NCBI GenBank assembly: GCA_947525005.1
Contig: CANNUY010000015.1
Span: 1 to 42,896, forward strand
DNA: 42,896 nucleotides
Direction: 5' to 3'
Source of the DNA: an uncultured Candidatus Melainabacteria bacterium
GTDB taxonomy: Bacteria; Cyanobacteriota; Vampirovibrionia; Gastranaerophilales; Gastranaerophilaceae
Shown: positions 32,000 to 39,519 of the stretch, in pieces
Layout: each line of letters starts with the position of its first letter
Position numbering within the stretch: the stretch's first letter is position 1
The notes under the pieces: generated by a model
Told to the model about the DNA's origin: nothing
The model's database searches: none
What the model saw: the letters and a program-made list of their open reading frames with translations, nothing else
Made by a program: the position numbers and the translations under genes

Positions 32000-32875
32000 T
32001 TAGCGGGTTTCATAATAAACAGTATATGTTTCGCTAGTTAACAGTTTAGCGTGACCACCGTGTATTGGAACGAATGCAAATCCCGCGACATATAAAACAA
32101 GGTTTCCTGCTTGATAAAGGGGATAAACCCAAACAGCTCTATTTGCACCTGCTTTTGATATTGTTCCGTGAAATCTGATTGAATTATCGTTTTCATTATT
32201 AACTTCTGGGTCTTTCACGTTGAAGTTATCAATAACTATGTTGAATGGTGTTCCCATTTTGTCTGAAGCTGATACAAGTTCAACTTTGCCTGTAACTTTT
32301 GTCCCACGAGGAAGAACTTTTCCATTTATTACAACATCATTTACTGTTTTGAAGGTGATAGTTTTGCCTTCTTTAAGTTCACGTTTTGTTGAGATGTTTC
32401 TAATAACTTTTAGCTCAATCGGCACTTGATCTTTTGTAAAATCGTAGTTTTCTTTACGTTTAAGAATTCCAATTTTTTTTATGTCGATAGAATTCCTTGC
32501 AAATGTATCTTCGATAGGACTTTTTGCTCTTTTTAGGAAGAAATTCTTTGTGTTTTTCTTCTTAAATACGTTAGTTATGAGTTCATCTTCTATAGGGGTA
32601 GAAATCTTTTCGCCTTTCTTTTGAGCCCAAAGCATAAGAGTTTTTCCAGCTTGTTGAAAAGGTTCTACTACATCATCAACGATAGGTGCTTTATCTTGAA
32701 GATAAACAGGATTTACACCGTTGAATTTTTCAGATTTTATAAGTTCGTCTTCAATAGGTGGATACTGACTACTTATTTTAACAGATTCTGATTCATCTGC
32801 AAAACAGTTTACGCTAGTTAATATTACTAGAGATAGAACCAAATATACAAATTTTGATTTTAGATTAGTAATCAT
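32000..32875 (-). CDS. Secreted protein with PIED repeats, 291 aa
   Basis: Not recognised as a family. A signal peptide (residues 1-26, hydrophobic VYLVLSLVILTSV, probably cut after CFA) implies export. A short motif recurs: YPPIEDELI (~38-46), APIVDDVV, TPIEDELITN, SPIEDTFA. The C-terminal half (~165-290) looks beta-rich (VINGKVLPRGTKVTGKVELV) and recalls the all-beta domain of envelope-stress or type IV secretion proteins with VLPRGT, though weakly. The start overlaps the end of the degenerate M48 gene by 11 nt, so the two are co-translated and may act together in the periplasm. Confidence 0.75.
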   Translation of the reverse strand: MITNLKSKFVYLVLSLVILTSVNCFADESESVKISSQYPPIEDELIKSEKFNGVNPVYLQDKAPIVDDVVEPFQQAGKTLMLWAQKKGEKISTPIEDELITNVFKKKNTKNFFLKRAKSPIEDTFARNSIDIKKIGILKRKENYDFTKDQVPIELKVIRNISTKRELKEGKTITFKTVNDVVINGKVLPRGTKVTGKVELVSASDKMGTPFNIVIDNFNVKDPEVNNENDNSIRFHGTISKAGANRAVWVYPLYQAGNLVLYVAGFAFVPIHGGHAKLLTSETYTVYYETR

Positions 32876-33557
32876 ATTTTATTTTACCTTGTTGGTGATT
32901 TTCAATTTTGTTTTGGAATTTAAGTCTGTTTTTTCTTGAGGTTAACAAGAAGTTTTGATAATAAACATTGTCTTTATACTCATTTTCTGCAAGAATTGCA
33001 GGGTATTTAGTATAAATATGTTGGTAAATTTTCATCATTCTTCGTGTTATAAGGTCATGATTAGAAAATACATCATAACGATATTGTTTGCCGATTTTGT
33101 TCATTACAACGATTATTGCAAGAGGGTTATATCCTGCATTTACCATGTAATCAACTGAACGCATATCAGCTTTTTCATCATATTTGTTAGGTGCAACCCA
33201 ATAGTTTAGTATAGAAATATAACCTCTAAAAATACCTTCATAAGTATCTACACCGTGTGAAATTTGGTGGCTAAGAACAGCGGCTAATTCATCATCGCTA
33301 TCAAGATAAGGTATTATTTCAGGTTTTACCCAAACAGTCCTGTTTACAGAACTTACATCAGAATACATGTCACGAGTGTAAACTCTGTTTATTGTTTTAA
33401 AAATAAGTCTGTGCTCAATTCTGCTAGAATTTAGTAAATTGAACCCAACTTCATTCATTCTGATTTGTAGTTCTTGAGGTGTTTTTACGTCCCATTGAGC
33501 AAATGATGGTAGACTAAGCACCATTGTTAATATTACCCCAATTATATATTTCTTCAT
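32865..33557 (-). CDS. Secreted M48-like peptidase with HQxSH in place of HExxH
   Basis: 230 aa with a signal peptide (residues 1-20, GVILTMVLSLPSFA). The M48 core is clear: DDELAAVLSHQISHGV and, 30 residues on, the third-ligand helix YDEKADMRSVDYMVNAGYNP. The catalytic glutamate of HExxH is glutamine (H97-Q98-I-S-H101, codon CAA). Both histidines and the distal Glu remain, so zinc may bind, but hydrolysis should be lost or very weak. No other frame damage, so it is a pseudoenzyme rather than a pseudogene. Co-translated with the PIED-repeat protein. Confidence 0.82.
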   Translation of the reverse strand: MKKYIIGVILTMVLSLPSFAQWDVKTPQELQIRMNEVGFNLLNSSRIEHRLIFKTINRVYTRDMYSDVSSVNRTVWVKPEIIPYLDSDDELAAVLSHQISHGVDTYEGIFRGYISILNYWVAPNKYDEKADMRSVDYMVNAGYNPLAIIVVMNKIGKQYRYDVFSNHDLITRRMMKIYQHIYTKYPAILAENEYKDNVYYQNFLLTSRKNRLKFQNKIENHQQGKIKYDY

Positions 33558-33730
33558 TTCCTAACCAACCTTAATATTATGATAGATGTACCTTTAGATT
33601 GTATAACAAAGCTTTTTTTTTCTCAAATGTTTACAAAAATAAAAAATGGCTGTATTATAGTTATATTAAAGTTTTATATAACAATAAAATTTAAATTGTT
33701 ACATAACTTCATAATCAGAAAATAAAAAGT

Positions 33731-33759
33731 CAATTTTTGAAAGGGTATATACTTTATAT
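33731..33759 (+). promoter_or_regulatory. Two-part upstream motif CAATTT-N13-TACTTTATAT, copy 3
   Basis: CAATTT (33731-33736), 13 nt, TACTTTATAT (33750-33759), reading towards the gene at 33775. TATACT at 33748-33753 overlaps it as a possible -10. GAGG (33766-33769) then precedes the ATG. Confidence 0.5.
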
Positions 33760-33774
33760 ATATACGAGGTACAA

Positions 33775-33978
33775 ATGAAAAAAGAGAGCGATAAAGATAT
33801 GAAACTTGTTATTTCAAACCCAACAGAAGTTGATAATAATACTGATTATAAAGAGCCTGTAGAAACAAACTATCAATCTGATCCTATTAAGATTGCTTTG
33901 TATTCAAAATTGTTGGCATTTAGTAAATCACAGAAAAAGTTTGGAATAAAGGACTTGATTAAAGATAGTCTAAAATAA
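33775..33978 (+). CDS. Hypothetical protein, 67 aa
   Basis: Not recognised. Small, polar and charged (about pairwise K and D/E), no membrane segment; the second half (PIKIALYSKLLAFSKSQKKF) may be an amphipathic helix. GAGG is 5 nt before the ATG. It has the two-part motif in its promoter region and lies 3 nt before the next gene, so it starts the 67-aa, 169-aa, prmC unit. Confidence 0.6.
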   Translation: MKKESDKDMKLVISNPTEVDNNTDYKEPVETNYQSDPIKIALYSKLLAFSKSQKKFGIKDLIKDSLK

Positions 33979-33981
33979 TCT

Positions 33982-34491
33982 ATGTATAATGTAAAACAAC
34001 AGATTTATTTATATTTTGATAAAACGCAAAAAAGTCATCTTTGTTCTTTTTTGCGTTCTTTTGTTAAACAAAAATTTCGATTAACGATTGATGAAATATA
34101 TGATGAATTTGTGGAAGATCAGGATTATTATTTAAAAATCAATAGTTCAAGATTTGAGTTTTTAACGGATTATTTGTATGATGAGGAGTTCGCTAGAGAA
34201 ACAAAGCGATTTATTGGAGCATGTAAAGTTTATTATGAGCAAAAAGAGGCTCAAAAACCATATATAGAAAAACAAAAAGAGTTTGAACGAGAAAAACGTC
34301 GGTTTTTGCAAAATGTAAAAATGTCAAAGGAAAAACCTACAAAAAAGCAAATATATTATTATGAAAAATTATGTAAGAGGTATAATATAGAAAAAAAAGA
34401 CATAGAAACATTGTCAAAGCTTGATTTAAAAAATGAAATAGCAGGAATAATAGATGAACATTCAACAGATTGTAGAAATTTTAACGAATAG
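33982..34491 (+). CDS. Hypothetical protein, 169 aa
   Basis: Not recognised. Mostly helical and rich in Lys, Glu, Tyr and Phe. The middle is a very charged helix (KPYIEKQKEFEREKRRFLQN). The C-terminus KPTKKQIYYYEKLCKRYNIE followed by LSKLDLKNEIAGII looks like a small helix-hairpin domain that in other proteins binds nucleic acid or ribosome-associated factors, but the match is too weak for a call. No Shine-Dalgarno; coupled to the 67-aa gene. It overlaps prmC by 38 nt, so it is co-translated with a translation-factor methylase. Confidence 0.65.
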   Translation: MYNVKQQIYLYFDKTQKSHLCSFLRSFVKQKFRLTIDEIYDEFVEDQDYYLKINSSRFEFLTDYLYDEEFARETKRFIGACKVYYEQKEAQKPYIEKQKEFEREKRRFLQNVKMSKEKPTKKQIYYYEKLCKRYNIEKKDIETLSKLDLKNEIAGIIDEHSTDCRNFNE

Positions 34492-35281
34492 TGGAATAGA
34501 GCCAAGAGAAGCAACTATAGAGATAAAAATGTTGATAGAACATTTTTGTAATTATACAGCTATGGATATTGTCATGGGTCGACCTTTGGACTATGAAAAA
34601 TTAAAAATAGTAGAAGAAAAAGCTAAATTAAGAGCTGAAACAAAGATGCCTATTCAATATATAATTGGACAAGCTTTTTTCATGGGTGATTATTATAAAG
34701 TTACAAAAGATGTCCTTATTCCACGAGATGAAACGGAGTTGGTTGTTACAAAGGCATTAGATATAATAAATCAATATGGTTTAAAATCTGTTCTTGATAT
34801 AGGTTCTGGTTCAGGTTGTATAGCCTGCTCATTGGCAAAACATGGTGGTGTTGATGTTGTATCGGTTGATGTTTCTAAAAAAGCGTTAGAAATAGCAAAA
34901 GAGAATGCTAAAAGGTTGAATTTGAAAAATGTTGAATTTCTTCAATCAGATTTATATGAAAATCTTAAAGATGCAAAAATTGATAGATTTGATGTTATCA
35001 TTTCAAATCCTCCATATATTCCTAAAGGTACAAAGTTGCAAGAAGAAGTTTGCTTTGAACCTGAGTTAGCTTTGTTTGCTGAGGGTGATGGAACAGGATT
35101 TTATAAAAAAATCATTGAAAATTCTAAAAAATATTTAAAAACAAATGGGTTTATCATATTTGAGCTAGGAATAAATCAATCAGAGATTGTTAAATCGTAT
35201 TTCAAAGAATATGGGTTTAAGAATATTACGATAGAAAAAGATTTAGCAGGTATAGATAGAATTATTTTTGCGCATTTGTAG
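34454..35281 (+). CDS. prmC: PrmC, peptide chain release factor glutamine methyltransferase
   Basis: 275 aa. Methylates the glutamine of the GGQ motif in RF1/RF2. The N-terminal helical domain is followed by RAETKMPIQYIIGQAFFMG, a conserved linker, then the SAM site VLDIGSGSGCIACSLAK and the catalytic NPPYIP. AGGA is 9 nt before the ATG, within the upstream gene. prfA, its usual neighbour, is absent here. It runs 20 nt into the convergent TPR gene. Confidence 0.95.
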   Translation: MNIQQIVEILTNSGIEPREATIEIKMLIEHFCNYTAMDIVMGRPLDYEKLKIVEEKAKLRAETKMPIQYIIGQAFFMGDYYKVTKDVLIPRDETELVVTKALDIINQYGLKSVLDIGSGSGCIACSLAKHGGVDVVSVDVSKKALEIAKENAKRLNLKNVEFLQSDLYENLKDAKIDRFDVIISNPPYIPKGTKLQEEVCFEPELALFAEGDGTGFYKKIIENSKKYLKTNGFIIFELGINQSEIVKSYFKEYGFKNITIEKDLAGIDRIIFAHL

Positions 35282-36203
35282 ATTTTTTAGCTGTCAAAAT
35301 TTTATAGATATGATTGATTTTATCAAAGTCAAAAGTTAGTGTATCTCTGCTTAAAACTGCTTGTTGGAGTGCAAGATAGGAGTTTTCATCGTTTCCCATT
35401 AGCTGAAACACTCTAGAGGATAGGTAAAATAAATCGCCGTTATTTATATTAGCTTCTAATCCAGCTTGAAGTGTATCAAGAGCTTCTGTATAGCGTTCTT
35501 GTTTTGTGTATATTTGAACAATTATTTTTATAGCTTCTATATCTTTAGGATTGTATTGAAGTGTTTTTTGAAGATATTGTAGTGCAGATTCTGTTTCCCC
35601 GAGTTCATAAGCTATTTGACCAAGATTAAAGTATGCCCAGCTATAATCGGGGATTATATTTATAACTGTTTGATATTCATTAATTGCAAGGTCATATTGT
35701 CCAAAATGTTTAAGAATATTGGCAAGATAAAAATGAGCAAAAACGTCTTCGTTGTTGAGTTCTATTGCTTTTTTAAAATAATCAATCGCAACTTCATATT
35801 CTTCGATATTATAAAAACAAAGTCCTATATTGAAGTTTGTGTTCGCATCATCAGGTTCTTCATCAATAACGTGTTTTAAAGGAACAATAGCTTTTGAAAA
35901 TTCCTTCATCTCAATATAGGTTAGACCGAGATTATAATAAAAATCTGTTTCTGGAGATAGTTCAATAGCTTTTAAATAAGCTCTTTCTGCGTGTTCAAAT
36001 TCACCTGACTTTTCACAAGCTATACCAAGATTGTAATGTAATTCAGCATTATCAGGAAAAGTTCTTACTAGGTATAAAAGATTTTTTTTTGCTTCTAGAT
36101 TAAATCCATTATCAAGTAATGCAAGTGAAAGAGTCCTTCTTGCTTGGAAATTATAGGGGTCGTCCCTCAATATAGCCTGTAATTCTTCTATCTCATTGTC
36201 CAT
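35262..36203 (-). CDS. TPR-repeat protein, 313 aa
   Basis: About eight tandem tetratricopeptide repeats fill the whole protein (AELHYNLGIACEKSGEFEHA, DFYYNLGLTYIEMKEFSKA, AWAYFNLG-like blocks). No signal peptide, membrane segment or catalytic domain, so it is a cytosolic scaffold. The frame opens at a TTG (36239), but that codon lies in the -35 TTGAAT of a promoter whose TATTAT is 6 nt before the ATG at 36203, so I start at MDNEIEEL. The partner is unknown. Confidence 0.85.
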   Translation of the reverse strand: MDNEIEELQAILRDDPYNFQARRTLSLALLDNGFNLEAKKNLLYLVRTFPDNAELHYNLGIACEKSGEFEHAERAYLKAIELSPETDFYYNLGLTYIEMKEFSKAIVPLKHVIDEEPDDANTNFNIGLCFYNIEEYEVAIDYFKKAIELNNEDVFAHFYLANILKHFGQYDLAINEYQTVINIIPDYSWAYFNLGQIAYELGETESALQYLQKTLQYNPKDIEAIKIIVQIYTKQERYTEALDTLQAGLEANINNGDLFYLSSRVFQLMGNDENSYLALQQAVLSRDTLTFDFDKINHIYKILTAKKSTNAQK

Positions 36204-36209
36204 ATCTTC

Positions 36210-36239
36210 ATAATAGCATGGTTTTTTTGTTTTATTCAA
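36210..36239 (-). promoter_or_regulatory. Promoter of the TPR gene (leaderless, fixes the start)
   Basis: Minus strand: TTGAAT (36234-36239), 18-nt spacer, TATTAT (36210-36215), then 6 nt to the ATG. No Shine-Dalgarno. Confidence 0.65.
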
Positions 36240-36326
36240 GTTATGAAGGTTTGAAACTTTATTTATTGGTAAATATATGATAAGATTGTTTTATAATAAA
36301 CTTAGATAGTAAATAAGGGAAAAATA

Positions 36327-36917
36327 ATGCGTGAACTAATAAAAAAAGATCAAATCGTTACAATTATTCCTCACGATTTTAAGGATACAAATAAAGGAAA
36401 AGTTACAGATGTTTCATTAGAAGGGTTTTCAATGCAGTTGAAATATGTTCCTCGTGGAATGTTAAAACAAAATGTATGTGATTTTTATTCTTTGACAGAT
36501 AATGGTTATTTGTATTTTGAATCTTATATAAAAGACGTTAAGGGAAATGTTGTTTCTATTGCGAATCCAAAGAAACATAGATTTTTACAAAGACGTAAGT
36601 TTACACGTATTGATTTCTTAGAAAACTTAGAACTTACATATAACGATATAGTTCATCATGTTCAAGCGTTAGACTTGTCAGCAGGTGGCATGAAGTTAAA
36701 AACAACTGAAAATATTAATATGGAATATGCTTATAGAGTTTGCATAAAGTTAAACGATGAAATAGAGATTAATTGCAAATATCAATTAATAAGAATGGAA
36801 AAGAATAATGCAGGTGAATATATTATTTCTGGTCAATTTACTAACTTGAGTAATGTTGATAAAATGTCACTTGTACATTTCTGTATGAAAAAGAGTATGG
36901 AAACATCAAACAAGTAA
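36327..36917 (+). CDS. PilZ-domain c-di-GMP-binding protein (YcgR-like)
   Basis: 196 aa. An N-terminal ~85-residue beta-rich domain resembles the YcgR-N/flagellar-brake module. It is followed by a PilZ domain with RRKFTRID (RxxxR) at about 89-96 and DLSAGGMKL (D/NxSxxG) at about 118-126, the two c-di-GMP contact motifs. It probably reports c-di-GMP to motility or surface machinery in the cytosol. Promoter with TATAAT at 36292-36297; AAGGGA before the ATG. The next gene starts 3 nt after its stop. A GGDEF protein is 1 kb downstream on the other strand. Confidence 0.88.
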   Translation: MRELIKKDQIVTIIPHDFKDTNKGKVTDVSLEGFSMQLKYVPRGMLKQNVCDFYSLTDNGYLYFESYIKDVKGNVVSIANPKKHRFLQRRKFTRIDFLENLELTYNDIVHHVQALDLSAGGMKLKTTENINMEYAYRVCIKLNDEIEINCKYQLIRMEKNNAGEYIISGQFTNLSNVDKMSLVHFCMKKSMETSNK

Positions 36918-36920
36918 ATT

Positions 36921-37958
36921 ATGTTATTTAAGGATTTATATAGAAAGAAAAATACAAAATCGTTGTTTACTACGCCTTCGCATGCTCAACGGTTTTGTAT
37001 TTTTAATAAGTTTAGGCAGTTTTATAAGTATGATATTTCAGAAACAGAAGCGCATTGTCCAGAAGAAGTGCTTTTAAATTCTCAAAAAAGAGCATCTGAA
37101 ATATATGGAACAAAACAGACGTTATATCTTACAAATGGCTCATCTTCAGGAATAATTACTGCTGTTTTATCTCTTGTAGAACAGGGTGAAAAAGTTCTTT
37201 TATGGGAGAATTCTCATAGGTGTCATAAAAACGCAATCGATTTAGCAGGTGGAGTTCCTGTGTATTATCAATTATCGCAGAATAAGGATTGGGATATACC
37301 AGAAGCTTTTTCTCCGAATGATTTAGAAACGAAATTAAAACAAGATAAGATAAAAGCTGTTATTGTCACATCGCCATCTTATGAGGGAATTGTGTCTGAT
37401 GTTAAAGCTTTAAAAGAAGTTTGCAAAAAATATGGAGTGTATTTGATTGTTGATGAAGCACACGGTGCGTTGTATCCGTTTTCAGATAGATTACCTGAAA
37501 CTGCAATAAAAAATGCTGATATTGTTGTTCAATCTTTACACAAGACGGCTGGAGGACTTAATCCGACTGCTTTAATCCATTCGAATTTAGATATCGATTT
37601 GCAACCTGCTTTGGACAAAATATCGACAACTTCTCCATCGTATCCAATTTTAGCATCGATTGAAAAAAATATTGATTTTTTGAATTCAAAACGAGGCAAA
37701 AAGGTTATTGATAGTTTGTTAGACGAATTAGAACAGATGAGAGTAAATTGTAAAAATGTAGATTTTTACGGAGATGACATTACAAAAATACTTATAAAAA
37801 AAGAAGGTTTAACAGGTGAGGAACTCTCAGAATGTTTATTTGATAAATATGACATTGAAGATGAAAAAACAAATTCAAAATCAACAATGTTATTGTGTGG
37901 GGTTGGAACGTCATTAGCTAAATTAAAAAAGCTTGCTGATGTTCTCAACAAGCTTTAA
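36921..37958 (+). CDS. Short Orn/Lys/Arg decarboxylase-like PLP enzyme
   Basis: 345 aa, fold-type I PLP enzyme related to the SpeA/YaaO/Cad major domain. TTPSHAQRF near the start, YLTNGSSSG, VDEAHGALYP (D178, H181) and SLHKTAGGL with the PLP lysine K208 are all present. Typical relatives have about 450-480 residues including a C-terminal domain, which is reduced here to a ~100-residue remnant. Likely an amino-acid decarboxylase in polyamine synthesis, or another PLP reaction. No Shine-Dalgarno; 3 nt after the PilZ gene. Confidence 0.82.
   Translation: MLFKDLYRKKNTKSLFTTPSHAQRFCIFNKFRQFYKYDISETEAHCPEEVLLNSQKRASEIYGTKQTLYLTNGSSSGIITAVLSLVEQGEKVLLWENSHRCHKNAIDLAGGVPVYYQLSQNKDWDIPEAFSPNDLETKLKQDKIKAVIVTSPSYEGIVSDVKALKEVCKKYGVYLIVDEAHGALYPFSDRLPETAIKNADIVVQSLHKTAGGLNPTALIHSNLDIDLQPALDKISTTSPSYPILASIEKNIDFLNSKRGKKVIDSLLDELEQMRVNCKNVDFYGDDITKILIKKEGLTGEELSECLFDKYDIEDEKTNSKSTMLLCGVGTSLAKLKKLADVLNKL
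37928..37956 (-). terminator. Possible intrinsic terminator of the GGDEF gene, inside the decarboxylase 3' end
   Basis: AAAGCTTG (37928-37935) and CAAGCTTT (37949-37956) form an 8-bp stem with a 13-nt loop. On the minus strand it is followed by TTTTTTAATT (complement of 37921-37930, partly overlapping the stem). The plus strand has no T-run. It lies 27 nt beyond the stop of the minus-strand GGDEF gene. Confidence 0.45.
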
Positions 37959-37982
37959 AGAAATATTTATACTCAATTCTTT

Positions 37983-38855
37983 CTAGTTATATTCAAGGTT
38001 AATTTGAGAGAATTGAACAACTTTGTTTCGACCTCTGTGTTTTGCGTTATACAAAGCATGTTCTGCGTAACGAATAAGCGTATTAGCATCTTCAGTTACG
38101 TTTTCCAAGCAAGGATATGTTGCAATTCCACCTGAGATTGTTACAGGGTGACGTTCTTCTTCACCAGCAGGAATGAATTCCATTTTTTCAACTTCACGTC
38201 TGAATCGTTCAGCGAAGATAAACGCATTGTCTTCAGAAGTGTTAGGTAAAATAAGTAGGAATTCTTCATCACCGTAACGTGTAACGATATCTTCTTTTCT
38301 TGCAGAAACGTCAAGTTTTCCTGCAATATTTCTAAGCAAAATATCGCCCCATTCGTAGCCATAAATGTCATTTACAGCTTTAAAGAAGTCAAGGTCGAAT
38401 AAGATACAAGAAACTTTTGTTTTGTAACGTCTTGCACGAGAAATTTCTGCTTCAAGAGCTTCTTGTAAGTATTTTCTGTTATGAAGACCAGTTAGTTCGT
38501 CAGTTGTACTAACTTCGTTCATTCTATTTCTGTAATAAGAAATTTTTAATAAAGCATTCGCTCTAACACGAAGCTCGTCTTCGTTTACAGGAGTTGAGAT
38601 GAAATCATAACCTTCTGCTCTAACGATTGAATTGAATCTTGGACCTACAAACAAGATTGGACAAACGAACTTTGTAGTCATTAAGACATTGTTCAAGTCG
38701 TCAAATGGCTCAACCACGATTAAAGATGGGTTAAGCATTGAGTGTTCTCTCATAATTGCAGGACTTTCAACTCTTACAGATACTTCGTCAATAGTTTCTA
38801 ATATAGATTTTAGTGCTGTGTTTCTATCATTTGAATAAATAACTATATTTGTCAT
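37983..38855 (-). CDS. GGDEF protein with degenerate receiver domain and GDEEF active site
   Basis: 290 aa. Residues 1-105 resemble a response-regulator receiver but lack the usual phospho-acceptor context (LIVVEPFDD) and the conserved lysine (FISTPVNED). Residues 115-285 are a diguanylate cyclase domain: TDELTGLHNRKYL, FDLDFFKAVND, the RxxD inhibitory site (R186-D189) and the C-terminal AEHALYNAKHRGRN. The signature is RYGDEEF, i.e. GDEEF at 195-199 in place of GG(D/E)EF, so cyclase activity is doubtful while c-di-GMP binding at the I-site could persist. The PilZ gene is close by. Confidence 0.88.
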   Translation of the reverse strand: MTNIVIYSNDRNTALKSILETIDEVSVRVESPAIMREHSMLNPSLIVVEPFDDLNNVLMTTKFVCPILFVGPRFNSIVRAEGYDFISTPVNEDELRVRANALLKISYYRNRMNEVSTTDELTGLHNRKYLQEALEAEISRARRYKTKVSCILFDLDFFKAVNDIYGYEWGDILLRNIAGKLDVSARKEDIVTRYGDEEFLLILPNTSEDNAFIFAERFRREVEKMEFIPAGEEERHPVTISGGIATYPCLENVTEDANTLIRYAEHALYNAKHRGRNKVVQFSQINLEYN

Positions 38856-39031
38856 TTTTTGTTCCCTTCTTATGACTTAAGTATAGCATAAATTATTGTT
38901 ATTCACAATATAGTTAATTATTAAAATTTAAACAAGATTTGAATAGTCTTATATTTTTCTAGTTGTTGAATTATTTTTTTTAGAATAAATCTTATTATTA
39001 AATAGAGTTTATGAGTTTATGAAAGGTGGTT

Positions 39032-39475
39032 ATGATGGATAAAGTTAAATATATAGTAGCAATTTGTTGTGTTTTGATGTTTTCACAAATAGGATTTGCA
39101 TCAGAAAAAATAGGTGTTGTTGATATTCAATCAATCGTTAATAATTCATCAGAAGTTAGAGCTTTAAAAAATGAGCGTTCTAATCAAATGGAATGTTTGA
39201 ACAGAATTGTTACAGATGCACAAAATGCTATTTCAAAAGAGAATGATCCTCAAAAGATTATACAGTTACAAGATAGGTATACATCTGAATTTAATTCTAA
39301 AAAAGAAGCTATTGATAGAGAGTATTCTCGAAAATTATCGGCAATAGAGTGTAGGTTGAATAACCAAATCGCAGAAAGTGCAAGAAAAAATAATTATGAT
39401 TATGTGTTTGCTAAAAGTGTTGTATTTTTAGGTGGAGATGATATAACATCGTTAGTTTCAAAGGATATAAGATAG
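39032..39475 (+). CDS. OmpH/Skp-family periplasmic chaperone-like protein
   Basis: 147 aa. Signal peptide at residues ~1-24 (VAICCVLMFSQIGFA, cut before SEK). KIGVVDIQSIVNNS is the family's opening strand. A long helical hairpin (ALKNERSNQMECLNRI ... SAIECRLNNQIAESARKN) and the closing YDYVFAKSVVFLGGDDIT follow. Skp-type trimers hold outer-membrane proteins unfolded in the periplasm. AAAGGTGG precedes two ATGs (39032 and 39035); I use the first. An outer-membrane role fits lpxA and Mla. Confidence 0.82.
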   Translation: MMDKVKYIVAICCVLMFSQIGFASEKIGVVDIQSIVNNSSEVRALKNERSNQMECLNRIVTDAQNAISKENDPQKIIQLQDRYTSEFNSKKEAIDREYSRKLSAIECRLNNQIAESARKNNYDYVFAKSVVFLGGDDITSLVSKDIR

Positions 39476-39479
39476 TGTA

Positions 39480-39519
39480 ATATTTCCATATATGTAATAT
39501 AATCATTATATGGAAATAT
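39480..39519. promoter_or_regulatory. 13-bp inverted repeat framing the ribF -10 box and start codon
   Basis: ATATTTCCATATA (39480-39492) and TATATGGAAATAT (39507-39519) are perfect reverse complements 14 nt apart. TATAAT (39498-39503) is in the spacer and the ribF ATG (39510) in the right arm. The -10 box is 6 nt before the ATG, so the mRNA would be leaderless and start at or near the right arm. Confidence 0.6.

Noticed and set aside
33629..33712. Further HLR1 site before the gene at 33775
   Set aside because: GTTTACAAA and GTTACATAAC occur, but their second half-sites have three or more mismatches.
39476..39509. FMN riboswitch upstream of ribF
   Set aside because: Only 34 nt separate ribF from the preceding gene, too short for the ~140-nt aptamer.
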